Shown here: one piece after another, positions 1 to 8,773 of the stretch
Numbering within the stretch: position 1 is the stretch's first letter
Layout of the letters: each line of letters begins with the position of its first letter
Assembly: GCF_016236915.1 (NCBI RefSeq)
Contig: NZ_JAEHOK010000022.1
Span: 1-52,741 of the forward strand
Source of the DNA: Salegentibacter maritimus
GTDB taxonomy: Bacteria > Bacteroidota > Bacteroidia > Flavobacteriales > Flavobacteriaceae
DNA: 52,741 nucleotides
Reading direction: 5' to 3'
Translations under genes and position numbers: made by a program
The notes under the pieces: generated by a model
Told to the model about the DNA's origin: nothing
Database searches by the model: none
What the model saw: the letters and a program-made list of their open reading frames with translations, nothing else

Positions 1-26
1 TGTAGCCTTCCCTAAAAATAAGACAG
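1..26 (+). repeat. Left terminal inverted repeat of the IS3-family element
   Basis: It begins tgtagccttccc and contains aagacag at its inner end. It matches the reverse complement of 1201-1225 with one small gap and a few mismatches. Confidence 0.9.
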
Positions 27-70
27 TTTAAAATTCGAAATTGTTAATTTTAAAAACGATAAACTGTCCG

Positions 71-337
71 ATGAAAAAAAGTAGATTTACAGAAAGTCAG
101 ATCATCAAGATCTTGAAAGAAAACGAACAAGGCCGAGCTGTTGGTGATATCGCTCGAGAACTGGGTATTGATAAAAGCACTATCTATTATTGGCGTAAGA
201 AATATGGTGGAATGGAAACTAGTGAGCTAAAACGGCTTAAGGAGTTGGAAGAAGAAAATCGCAAGCTCAAGCAGATGTATGCCGATGCCAGTCTAGATAA
301 CCAAATGCTGAAAGATATACTGTCAAAAAAGTTCTAA
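71..337 (+). CDS. IS3-family transposase orfA (helix-turn-helix protein)
   Basis: This 88-residue protein is the DNA-binding half of the IS3-family transposase. I chose the ATG at 71 because it gives the usual MKKSRFTESQI start; the frame is open upstream to 41, but those residues do not look like the family. A helix-turn-helix lies at about residues 12-45 (GDIARELGIDKSTIYYWRKK). It is followed by a leucine-zipper-like coiled coil (LKRLKELEEENRKLKQ) that mediates oligomerisation in this family. Just before the stop, bases 325-331 read A AAA AAG, the canonical -1 slippery heptamer, which would fuse orfA to orfB. The full transposase would then run 71-1209. Confidence 0.92.
   Translation: MKKSRFTESQIIKILKENEQGRAVGDIARELGIDKSTIYYWRKKYGGMETSELKRLKELEEENRKLKQMYADASLDNQMLKDILSKKF
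325..331 (+). promoter_or_regulatory. Programmed -1 ribosomal frameshift site (A AAA AAG)
   Basis: In the orfA frame the codons are tca aaa aag ttc taa. The heptamer A AAA AAG sits two codons before the orfA stop, and slipping back one base continues into the orfB frame without a stop. This is the standard IS3-family fusion mechanism. Confidence 0.85.
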
Positions 338-369
338 GGCCTTCCGACAAGAAGCATAGAGCGGTTTAT

Positions 370-1209
370 TTGATCAAGGAGTACCAGGTCTCCATAAAAC
401 GAGCCTGTAATGTAGTAGGTTTAACCCGTTCGATGTGGTATTATCAGACTAAGCGAGACGATTATGAGGTAATCGATAAACTTTCTGAATTGGCCACTGA
501 GTTGCCCACCAGAGGTTTTGATGAATACTATAAACGAATACGTCGCGAAGGCCATAAGTGGAACCGGAAACGGGTATTACGAGTATACCGGCAGATGAAG
601 CTTAAGCTAAGGCGCAAACATAAAAAGCGCATTACAGGTAGGGTAAAACATCCTTTAGAGACCACTGAACAATTGAATCAGGTTTGGAGTATGGATTTTA
701 TGTCAGATGTCCTTTCTGATGGCAGAAAGGTACGTGTCTTAAATATAATTGATGATTGCAACCGAGAAGTACTGGCTGTAGATCCAGGGTTGAACTATCC
801 TGCTAGAAAGCTAGTGGAGACTTTAGAACAATTAGAAGAAGAAATTGGATTACCACAAACTATCCGTTGTGATAATGGCCCTGAGTTTATCTCTAAAACA
901 TTCAGTCAATGGTGCAATAGAAAACGTGTGGAAATACGGTATACCCAGCCAGGTAAGCCAATGCAAAACGGGTATATAGAACGTTTAAATAGATTTTATA
1001 GAGAAGATATATTAGATGCTTACTGGTTTAATGATTTACATCAATTGCGTTCTTTAAGCAATAAATGGATGGAAGATTACAATAATAACCATCCGCATCA
1101 ATCCCTGGGCAATAAATCACCAAGGGAGTACAAACCTCGATTCGGGGAAGAATTCTTCCCCGAATCGAATGATATTAATGAAAATTTATTGAATTTAGCC
1201 CTGTCTTAA
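370..1209 (+). CDS. IS3-family transposase orfB (DDE integrase domain)
   Basis: This is the catalytic half of the transposase. It is open from the frameshift site, and a TTG at 370 is the first possible independent start. In vivo it is probably made only as the orfAB fusion through the slippery site at 325-331. The N-terminal part holds an HTH_21-like segment (ACNVVGLTRSMWYY). The rve integrase core has the three acidic residues in SMDFMSD, RCDNGPEF and GYIERLNRFYRED, matching the DDE triad. The C-terminal HPHQSLGNKSPREY is typical of the family. No disruption is visible. Confidence 0.92.
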   Translation: MIKEYQVSIKRACNVVGLTRSMWYYQTKRDDYEVIDKLSELATELPTRGFDEYYKRIRREGHKWNRKRVLRVYRQMKLKLRRKHKKRITGRVKHPLETTEQLNQVWSMDFMSDVLSDGRKVRVLNIIDDCNREVLAVDPGLNYPARKLVETLEQLEEEIGLPQTIRCDNGPEFISKTFSQWCNRKRVEIRYTQPGKPMQNGYIERLNRFYREDILDAYWFNDLHQLRSLSNKWMEDYNNNHPHQSLGNKSPREYKPRFGEEFFPESNDINENLLNLALS

Positions 1210-1225
1210 ATTGGGGAAGGCTACA
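1201..1225 (+). repeat. Right terminal inverted repeat of the IS3-family element
   Basis: It ends ggggaaggctaca, the complement of the left end. It overlaps the last codons and stop of orfB. Confidence 0.9.
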
Positions 1226-1331
1226 CGTCTATTTCGCCAGGATTGAAGCGGATGATCATTTAGGGAATGCTGCACTTAAATAAAGTACCTGTGAAATAAA
1301 TAGCAAGTCCTTTCTTTAAATCTTCATAATT

Positions 1332-3464
1332 TTAATCTAGTTTTTCGTTCATGTATTTTATCCAAACCTTATAACCTTTCTCTTTTAAATGGATACCATC
1401 TTCAGAATAAAGTTCTGGATTAAGCTTTCCTGACCCAGTTTTAAAAAGTTTGGAAACTTCGTGATAAGACGTCCGTTCGTTAAAAGATAGTTTGTTAATT
1501 CCATTATGTATCTTTCTGTATTTCTTACGCTGTCGCGAATCTTTTTCTGTCCCAGTAGGTAAAGGTCCGAATAACATTATTTTTGAGCTTGGAAACATTT
1601 CTTTAGCCTGTTGAAGTAATGCTTTAATACCCGCCACAATTTCTTGAGCGCTATTGAAAGGAAAATTGTTTACTCCAATCGTTAATACCACCGTTTTGGG
1701 GTCTGCTTTTTCATAGTTGCCATTTCGTAATCGCCAAAGTAGATGCTCGATACGATCTCCGGAAATACCAGCGTTGATCCATTTCAAATCTTTAAAATAT
1801 TCGTCTGCTACCACTTTACCTGGTTGATAGGATACGTGGGATCGATTGCCGCCGAGACCTTGCGTAATGGAATTTCCCAACAGCAGCAAATCAATATCCT
1901 TTGAGGTTTTACAGAGGGAATCAATGTCTCGGACCTGTGTCCACCAATCTGAACCTTCCGTCCAACCAGCCCCGGATCGGTATTCCGCTGAGGGAGCCGG
2001 AACAATAGCAAAATTAACTTTTTGTTGGTTTGTACTCATTATAAAATTAACGATGGGTGTCGGATTTTGCAAACTATGGGGATGATGGCCGTTATTGGGT
2101 TTGTAAATAGTTTTAATATTCCCGCCGTATTTCTTTACTCCATCCTCAAAAGGAATCGTATTTTCGGCAATCGGCACCAAATTATCGGTTTCGCCTACAA
2201 TATGAAATATAGGATAGCCGCCCTGTGCAATAGACTTTATTTTATGAATGGGATCGCCTTGAAATGTTTTGATTTCCCAATCGCTTTTTAAACCATATGC
2301 CTTCTTAAATCGCTCCCAATCCTTGGCATTTCCTTTACCGCTGCCAAAACCTCCAGGCCAGCTTTTTCCATCGAATACGGGTGCATCCGCATATATGCCA
2401 GCAACTTTTTCTGGGTTTTGCTCGGCCCAATTATATAGAATCAAACCACCGCGACTCATACCTTCCAAGATTACTTTCTTGGAAAACCCAACTTTGGTCA
2501 TCAAACTATAAAAAACATTCCAACGTTCTACTGCTTCCTGATTTCCAAATAAATTGGAGACATCACAATAAGCTATATGAAAACCTCTTTCTAAAAGTGC
2601 GATATCTGTTTGCGGTTCGTGTCCCCAAAAACGAGCCCGTAACACCCAAGGTGCTCCTTTTGCCGCTTTTCTGGGTCTCGCCAATTTACAATCGATACCC
2701 TTAAATTTAAATGAGGTTTGCGCAAAACCATGAAAATTAGAATCATAGCTCAACTCAATTCCAATTTCATTCTTCAAATCAAGGGTCTTTTTCTTTTGCT
2801 CTTGCATTACAACTTCATACAACCTTTTTGCTATTATTGTTGCTCCTAAACTGGAAGGGTGAACGCCATCTGGTAATAAATCTTGTTGATCTATAAACAA
2901 CTGGTACAAGTCGATAACTTCTTTTTCCTCCTTATAAGCTACTTTCTGTATCAAAGGAATAATACGCTCCTTAATAACTGGATTCCAGATATTTACAGAA
3001 TCTTTTGAAAAAGATGGTAGCGGGAGTAACAAAACCGTTCGAACATCTGTATTTCTTTTCTTGAAGGAAGCGATCAAATCTTTATAGTCAGTTTCAAAAT
3101 CATCACCGAGATACTTCCTATTTTGTGATTTACTATCGTTAGTGCCTAAAAGAATAAAAACGATGTCCGGTTTAAATTGTAAAGCTTTTTGATATTGGTC
3201 CGATTTCCAATAGGGACGATCCCCTCTTTTTAACAGAGTATGTCCACTTACCCCGAAGTTTTCCACCACATATCGGTCACCGAGCATCTCCTGTAATTGT
3301 GCCGGATATGCATTTCTTTCCTTGTTTTCCATCGTCGCACCATACGTAATGCTATTGCCCACACAGGCAATCTTTATCTCTTTTGGTAATGCCAAACCGG
3401 CCTGGGCTTGAGCTAATAAGGGTAAGGAAAAGGAAAATATTAAAAAATAATCTACTAGCTTCAT
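1332..3464 (-). CDS. Secreted three-domain esterase: SGNH hydrolase - alpha/beta hydrolase - SGNH hydrolase
   Basis: This 710-residue protein has a signal peptide (about 1-22). Residues 30-220 form an SGNH/GDSL esterase with block I GNSIT (Ser38), GTND (107-110) and DGVH (Asp199, His202). Residues 245-475 look like an alpha/beta hydrolase with nucleophile elbow GMSRGG (Ser337) and a late NNGHHPH that may supply the catalytic His. Residues 520-710 form a second SGNH domain with GNSIT (Ser532), GVNN (597-600) and EDGIHL (Asp689, His692), resembling PAF-acetylhydrolase/sialate-O-acetylesterase types. All three sites look complete. In this locus it probably removes O-acetyl or other acyl groups so that the fucosidases and other hydrolases can act. 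It is the most downstream gene of the minus-strand locus, next to the IS element. The exact ester specificity is unknown. Confidence 0.85.
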   Translation of the reverse strand: MKLVDYFLIFSFSLPLLAQAQAGLALPKEIKIACVGNSITYGATMENKERNAYPAQLQEMLGDRYVVENFGVSGHTLLKRGDRPYWKSDQYQKALQFKPDIVFILLGTNDSKSQNRKYLGDDFETDYKDLIASFKKRNTDVRTVLLLPLPSFSKDSVNIWNPVIKERIIPLIQKVAYKEEKEVIDLYQLFIDQQDLLPDGVHPSSLGATIIAKRLYEVVMQEQKKKTLDLKNEIGIELSYDSNFHGFAQTSFKFKGIDCKLARPRKAAKGAPWVLRARFWGHEPQTDIALLERGFHIAYCDVSNLFGNQEAVERWNVFYSLMTKVGFSKKVILEGMSRGGLILYNWAEQNPEKVAGIYADAPVFDGKSWPGGFGSGKGNAKDWERFKKAYGLKSDWEIKTFQGDPIHKIKSIAQGGYPIFHIVGETDNLVPIAENTIPFEDGVKKYGGNIKTIYKPNNGHHPHSLQNPTPIVNFIMSTNQQKVNFAIVPAPSAEYRSGAGWTEGSDWWTQVRDIDSLCKTSKDIDLLLLGNSITQGLGGNRSHVSYQPGKVVADEYFKDLKWINAGISGDRIEHLLWRLRNGNYEKADPKTVVLTIGVNNFPFNSAQEIVAGIKALLQQAKEMFPSSKIMLFGPLPTGTEKDSRQRKKYRKIHNGINKLSFNERTSYHEVSKLFKTGSGKLNPELYSEDGIHLKEKGYKVWIKYMNEKLD

Positions 3465-3535
3465 GAAATTGTTTTTACAGATATCTTTTTATTTTTATTG
3501 ATATATTTTCGCTCAATCTACGATTATCTGCACCG

Positions 3536-3600
3536 GCAGGTCCTCGGCATCAAACTCGCCAACCCACAACCCGAATCACTGCGCATCGACCAAGACATTA
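3536..3600 (-). pseudogene. Short GC-richer coding remnant, family unknown
   Basis: The spacer 3465-3696 holds a 65-70 bp patch that is clearly richer in G and C than its surroundings. On the minus strand it reads as a protein-like tail (FGLWVGEFDAEDLPVQIIVD, then TGA near 3514) preceded by an in-frame stop. On the plus strand another frame is also open (YDYLHRQVLGIKLANPQP). It may be the end of a lost gene. I do not recognise the family. Confidence 0.3.
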
Positions 3601-3696
3601 GCACTCAAAATAGGATATTACATGGTGCGCGCTAACTATATGACTACATTTTCTATAAACGTTTTTTCATCCAGCTTATGACCAATGGATAATAAT

Positions 3697-6483
3697 TTAT
3701 TCTTCGATTACCAACCAATTGTATGAATTTGCAGGAATTTTAATTTTTAAGCTTATCTTATAATCACGAGATAATTTATATTCGGTTGGTTTCCCTTCCT
3801 TTTCTCTAACAGATGCTGTCTCAGTCAAACCAGTATAATAAAGTGGAAGGCTTATTTCGCGAACCATATCGGTATCAGTCGGATTAAAAAACAAGGCAAA
3901 TCCTCTTTCTTCCAGTTTAGGATTTACATGCATAAAACCATCCCAGTCCCTTCCCGAAGGCCGTCTTAAGTGAATGACATCACTATTCAAAATATACCGA
4001 TATCTTTTATACCAATCTATAACTTCCTTTACCACCCTTTTAGTCTTCTGTGTATCATATAAGCGAGGGCCTCGATAGGCCGATTGCACACCTGAACCGT
4101 AATTCTGTATCATCTGATTCTTATAATCAGTCAAATGTTTGTTGAGCGGCTCAATAGTAGCAGCTGCACCACCACCATGGTACTGGGTCAATGGAGTAAA
4201 CGTCCAGCACATACTGGGAGTGCGATCCCATAGCCCGTCATATATATTCTGACGACCGAGTACAAGTTGTCGTTCACGTGGCAACGACCAGTTTACCTCA
4301 CGATACCCAATACCGGTCTTATTGCTTCCAGAATTAATATAGAAATCAGGAACATTCATATAAATACCCTCTCCACGCATCCATTGATACAAATTCTGTA
4401 TTTGGGTGTATTGCTTCCACTGCGAATCGTTCAGACCGTTGTGATGGGAATGTATAGTTGAAGCGCATACGTTACCGGGATAAGAACCGTCGTTTTCAAA
4501 AACGCTCATACCGGTCTTCTCATAAAACTTTTTTATTTTTCGAAAGTAATCGTACCCCCATTCACTTGCCAAGCATGGGGAAGAACCATGAATCATACCG
4601 CCCCGTTTCCCAGTCTCGGGATTGATAACATCGATCTCATCACTGATCCACCGGCTTGAAAGTAAGGAATAGCCTCCCAACTCAATACCTTTACTATCGG
4701 CATAATCCACAAGTTCTTTATACTTTGCGTAATTCGCTTCAGATTCGTCCTCCATGTTCACACCACTCCCAAAACTTAGAATTATCATTTCATAACCCAC
4801 TTCGACACACTGGTCGATTGCATTTTTAATCACGGTCTCATCGGAACTTACCACGTGCATAAAAATAGGATTTTCGGTTACCCATGGAGAAATTGTACGG
4901 TACATTTTTCTTAAAAACAGACCCTTGCGCTCTTCCTCACGACTGTCCAAAGGTGTCTCCCATACCCGAAAGGTCGTTAGTGATTCCCCTGGCAATATTG
5001 CCGTATCCGGGCCTAAAGGCGGTTTAACCTCTAAGAGGGCGGGCAGGTTCAAGGGGTAATTGGTCTGGGAAGTATAACGGGGATCCTTTTCCCAATAAGT
5101 GGTATGATCAGAATTTTTTTGTTGCATACCACCGAAGGCGTAATCACTTTCAATATGGATATTCGGCTTTACCCAGTGCTCCGGGGTGCCCACAAGACTT
5201 TCTCCTTCGACCATGGCTAGCTGTTCGAGTTTAAAGCTATTGAGCTGCACCAAAAAATCACCTTCGTTAAAGACTTCTATCCACTTACTCAGCGTTGGAA
5301 TGCCATCATAGAGTGCAAAATGAACTTTAACCATGAGATCATCTTTTTTCAAGGTAAAAATAAGTTCCTTTCCCTTCGGCATTTCCTTGTTAGATGCCCA
5401 ACGTTCCCGCTTCCAGGCCATACGATCAGTCAGTTCTTTTATTTCGAAATCATTGACTAAAAAAGCATTATCCAACGCAGACATTCTATTTACCCATTTC
5501 ATTAAGGTATAACCATATTCTGGCTGTTTACTCAAACCACCTATAGGGTAAGTGACGCCATCAAGTGTTAAAATCCCTTCATTCGAAACAGCACGTAAAA
5601 GACTTTCTCCCGTCATTTGGTTTAAATAATCTATCGTGGCTAAATTGGGAAGAACTCGAAAAGTTCTTGCAATCAACCCATTAGATAGTACTATATCTTT
5701 TCCGCTCGCCGTTTTATATACTTCAGCTTTAGCCTTTATATTATTGATCAGCCAATCATAATCAGGGCTTACTAAAGGGAGCTCAATTTCCGGAAGCGCA
5801 TCTATGGCTTGTTCTAAGGCCTTGCTGGTCCTGGAAGACATTTTTTGTTCTACTCCGTTAAACTCCTGTTCTGTGATCGTTGGGGCGATTTCCATATATT
5901 CAATTTTGGGCTCTGCCCATACGGCGTGATCGCCGCTTGCACCGTCACCGGCATTTTCGACCACCAGTTCAAGAATACCACGTTTTACCTCGAGATCAAC
6001 ATTCTTCACCTTATCGCCCTGGCGCATCACTCCGCTATTATAAACTTCCTTACCGTTGTGCAAAACCTTAAAGATAACGCTACCATTATCTACCTTGCCT
6101 TGCGTTCCTTCGACACCAATAAACTGTTTTGATGTCGAAGATACCCTATAAAAAATACGTTTACCGTCAGTCAACGGAATAGCTTTCACATCAGGCCCTG
6201 AATAATCGATATCGGAATCATTAACCCCAATCTTTGAAGAAAACCTATGCCCATTATTCATTTTAATCTTGATCAAAGACTCAGCATGTACTCCAATCCC
6301 TTTTTTAAAGTTTTCGCCATTGACACTTAAATTTTCGCCGGTCACTGAGCGATTCTTTACTGGAGCGCCGTATGTCTGTTGTGCGCGACTTATCTCAAGA
6401 TCTTGTAGTTCGATAAATTGCTGAGCTCGGATTCCTATGGTAAGCATCAATGCCGCTAATGTGAGTATTATATTCTTGTTCAT
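3697..6483 (-). CDS. Secreted NPCBM-domain glycoside hydrolase with GH36/GH27-like barrel
   Basis: I start at the ATG at 6483, where a good signal peptide begins (MNKNIILTLAALMLTIGIRA, then QQ); the frame is open further upstream but adds only a charged leader. This gives 928 residues. Residues about 20-150 match an NPCBM domain (GIGVHAESLIKI), which binds galactose-type sugars in known proteins. A beta-sandwich region follows, then from about residue 480 a TIM-barrel-like region with many aromatic and acidic residues (ISPWVTENPIFMHV, FENDGSYPG near residue 660, GYREVNW). A beta-sandwich C-terminus ends YNWLVIEE. The build resembles clan GH-D alpha-galactosidases, but I could not place it firmly in a numbered family. 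An Asp in FENDGSYPG is the best nucleophile candidate. Its place between esterase and fucosidase genes suggests it trims the same glycan. Confidence 0.72.
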   Translation of the reverse strand: MNKNIILTLAALMLTIGIRAQQFIELQDLEISRAQQTYGAPVKNRSVTGENLSVNGENFKKGIGVHAESLIKIKMNNGHRFSSKIGVNDSDIDYSGPDVKAIPLTDGKRIFYRVSSTSKQFIGVEGTQGKVDNGSVIFKVLHNGKEVYNSGVMRQGDKVKNVDLEVKRGILELVVENAGDGASGDHAVWAEPKIEYMEIAPTITEQEFNGVEQKMSSRTSKALEQAIDALPEIELPLVSPDYDWLINNIKAKAEVYKTASGKDIVLSNGLIARTFRVLPNLATIDYLNQMTGESLLRAVSNEGILTLDGVTYPIGGLSKQPEYGYTLMKWVNRMSALDNAFLVNDFEIKELTDRMAWKRERWASNKEMPKGKELIFTLKKDDLMVKVHFALYDGIPTLSKWIEVFNEGDFLVQLNSFKLEQLAMVEGESLVGTPEHWVKPNIHIESDYAFGGMQQKNSDHTTYWEKDPRYTSQTNYPLNLPALLEVKPPLGPDTAILPGESLTTFRVWETPLDSREEERKGLFLRKMYRTISPWVTENPIFMHVVSSDETVIKNAIDQCVEVGYEMIILSFGSGVNMEDESEANYAKYKELVDYADSKGIELGGYSLLSSRWISDEIDVINPETGKRGGMIHGSSPCLASEWGYDYFRKIKKFYEKTGMSVFENDGSYPGNVCASTIHSHHNGLNDSQWKQYTQIQNLYQWMRGEGIYMNVPDFYINSGSNKTGIGYREVNWSLPRERQLVLGRQNIYDGLWDRTPSMCWTFTPLTQYHGGGAAATIEPLNKHLTDYKNQMIQNYGSGVQSAYRGPRLYDTQKTKRVVKEVIDWYKRYRYILNSDVIHLRRPSGRDWDGFMHVNPKLEERGFALFFNPTDTDMVREISLPLYYTGLTETASVREKEGKPTEYKLSRDYKISLKIKIPANSYNWLVIEE

Positions 6484-6600
6484 TATTAAATTCTTTAAAT
6501 TAAAATATACAAAAGGCTCAAATGAATTCACTTTTCATCTACATGGGTACTTAAGCTAAATGAGCAAAGACATTATTTATTTTATCAAAAAATAATATTA

Positions 6601-8688
6601 CTATTTTGTAATCACACCTATTTCCCCAGCGGAAGCCATAGTTTCGTCTTCATCCAATGAATTAAGACCTTCAAGTTTGATATATTTAGCTCTATAGGTT
6701 TTATCGAAAAAAACTTCTTGTTTTACAGGGTTGTTTTTGATATTAGAAAATGTGCTTTCACTCACTACTTTTTCCCAATTTTTTCCATCTTGACTTATGT
6801 AAAAATTGTATTTAAAGATAATTCCTTTTCTATCTTTATGTTTGGTAGGCGTATATGTAAATCCATTAAATAGTATGTTATCTCCTAAATCGATTGCTAT
6901 ATTATGAGGAAAATCATCTTTAGGATCTGTTAACCAATAGGTTATTGGATCAGAATCTATTGCATTCTCAGCTGAGAAATTTTCTAATTCACTATTGCTT
7001 GAAATCACTTTCCAATTGGTGGGAGCTATATCAAAGGTTACCGAAACGGTTTCACTATTTTTAAGGCCATCTTTTGAAAAGGCCTTAGCCTTTACTACTC
7101 CTGCTTCTAAAAATTGAAAAGGATTTTTATATTGTCTTGAATCAATTGTGGGTAACGAACCATCTGTAGTAAAAGTGATTAGAGTTGCCGATGAATCTGA
7201 AGTGATTTTGACAATGCCATTCTTATTACGTTTAACTGTTGGATTTTCTAAATTTTCTGGAGCTTTAAATAACTTAAATTCTGATAAAATAGGGCTAGAT
7301 AATGCCTCTGAGATATTAATGCGAACCTTTGATGATTTAACCGTAGGAAATACCAGAATTCTTTTATATCCAATCGTAGTCTGTTCATCTATTTTCTCAA
7401 ATTTATTACCATTCCAGACCTCTACATTAAAAGCTTTCACTCTTTGTCCCAACGGTATATATTCTTGCAATACTAATCGATTAAATTCGGTAGGTTCGCT
7501 CAAATCGACAGTAAATGACGTTTCATAAACTGTATCAGAAGTAGCCCAATAAGTTTCATAATCCCCATCCAATAGATTAGCCGGGGCATATACTTTATCA
7601 TTTCCACGTTGATGCTTAGCTGTAACTTTCTTATTTAGAGCAATATTATCATCGAAGGTTTCATCTAGAACCCTACGCAATTCCATTAACCTAAGAGAAT
7701 CATTCGGGTGAATAAGACCTTTACGATTTACAGGGACATTTAACAGCAGATTACTATTTCTTCCCACCGAAGCATAATAAATCTTTAGTAGATGTTCCAA
7801 AGATTTGACGTCATCATTTGTGGAAGGACTGAAAAACCAGCCAGGACGTATAGAAACATCAGCCTCTCCAGGAATCCAATGCTCACCATTTATATTTCCT
7901 TGATTTAATGTATCCTGTTTTGGAGCATCAGCTCCCGGTTGAAAACCGGAAATATTCAATGTACTCCAATTTGTCTTTCCTGCAAATCCACTTTCATTAC
8001 CAATCCATCTTGCATCAGGACCAATATCGCTAAAAATAATTGATTGAGAATTGTTTTTATAAACAGTCCTATAGAATAAATCCCAGTCATATTCCTGTCT
8101 TTTTCCGTTAGGTCCTTCTCCATTAGCACCATCAAACCAAACTTCAAAAACTTCACCGTAATTACCTAAAACTTCATCCAACATATTGGCAAAGACTTGA
8201 TTATACTCCATAGTTCCATAATCTGGATGATTTTGATCCCAAGGGGAAAGATAAACTCCAAATTTCAGCCCATGCTTTGCACAAGCCTCAGATAGATCTT
8301 TTAAAACATCACCTTTCCCATTTTTCCATAGGCTTTCGCGAACGGTATGTTCACTATATTTACTCGGCCATAAAGCAAAACCATCATGATGCTTAGCTGT
8401 AATAATAATAGCTTTCATACCTGCAGCTTTGGCAGTGCGTGCCCATTGGTTGGCATCCAGTTGAGTAGGATTAAAAACCTTAGGATCTTCTTTTCCGTCC
8501 CCCCATTCTTTATCAGTGAAAGTGTTTGGCCCAAAATGGATAAACATATAATATTCCATTTTTTGCCAATCCATCTGCTGAATATTTGGAACAGGTCCAT
8601 ATGGCTCTGGTTGAGAAACATTATTTTGACAGCTAATTATTATACAAGAAAACAGGGCGATTAAAATTAATTCTTTTATATTTTTCAT
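6601..8688 (-). CDS. GH29 alpha-L-fucosidase lipoprotein with discoidin-type domains
   Basis: This 695-residue protein has a lipoprotein signal with Cys20 (CIIISC), so it is probably outer-membrane or surface anchored. Residues 30-345 are a GH29 barrel with HFGPNTF, TAKHHDGFALWPS and EVWFDGANGEGPNG, where Asp186 fits the GH29 nucleophile. The WFDGANGEG form resembles GH29 subfamily B, which prefers branched alpha-1,3/1,4-fucose. Then come an F5/8-type C (discoidin) domain (about 350-480; NIALNKKVTA, DGDYETYWAT), a chitobiase-type segment (ITFTTDGSLPT, about 500-550), and a second discoidin-like domain (about 565-690; NAIDSDPITYW). It lies between the NPCBM hydrolase and the propeller hydrolase on the same strand. 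Confidence 0.93.
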   Translation of the reverse strand: MKNIKELILIALFSCIIISCQNNVSQPEPYGPVPNIQQMDWQKMEYYMFIHFGPNTFTDKEWGDGKEDPKVFNPTQLDANQWARTAKAAGMKAIIITAKHHDGFALWPSKYSEHTVRESLWKNGKGDVLKDLSEACAKHGLKFGVYLSPWDQNHPDYGTMEYNQVFANMLDEVLGNYGEVFEVWFDGANGEGPNGKRQEYDWDLFYRTVYKNNSQSIIFSDIGPDARWIGNESGFAGKTNWSTLNISGFQPGADAPKQDTLNQGNINGEHWIPGEADVSIRPGWFFSPSTNDDVKSLEHLLKIYYASVGRNSNLLLNVPVNRKGLIHPNDSLRLMELRRVLDETFDDNIALNKKVTAKHQRGNDKVYAPANLLDGDYETYWATSDTVYETSFTVDLSEPTEFNRLVLQEYIPLGQRVKAFNVEVWNGNKFEKIDEQTTIGYKRILVFPTVKSSKVRINISEALSSPILSEFKLFKAPENLENPTVKRNKNGIVKITSDSSATLITFTTDGSLPTIDSRQYKNPFQFLEAGVVKAKAFSKDGLKNSETVSVTFDIAPTNWKVISSNSELENFSAENAIDSDPITYWLTDPKDDFPHNIAIDLGDNILFNGFTYTPTKHKDRKGIIFKYNFYISQDGKNWEKVVSESTFSNIKNNPVKQEVFFDKTYRAKYIKLEGLNSLDEDETMASAGEIGVITK

Positions 8689-8773
8689 AATTATTTAAAA
8701 AGGTTTTGTATTGGATCTTTTTTATTTTTTTTAGAAAATTAAATTTTACCATAATTAATGATATCACAGCAAA

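Larger units (their letters stand above)
1..1225 (+). mobile_element. Complete IS3-family insertion sequence (IS407-like group)
   Basis: The element starts at base 1 of the window. The left end (1-26) and the right end (1201-1225, reverse complement) share the outer 12 bases tgtagccttccc and an inner aagacag block, so they form the terminal inverted repeats. Between them lie orfA and orfB in the 0/-1 frame arrangement of the IS3 family. The TG...CA ends and the orfA type (KSRFTESQI start) fit the IS407 group. The orfB stop codon lies inside the right repeat. A target-site duplication cannot be tested because the left flank is outside the window. Both reading frames are intact, so the copy may be active. 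Confidence 0.93.

Noticed and set aside
1808-2704. Several open frames on both strands inside the esterase gene
   Set aside because: They overlap a protein with three complete catalytic sites and show no family motifs of their own.
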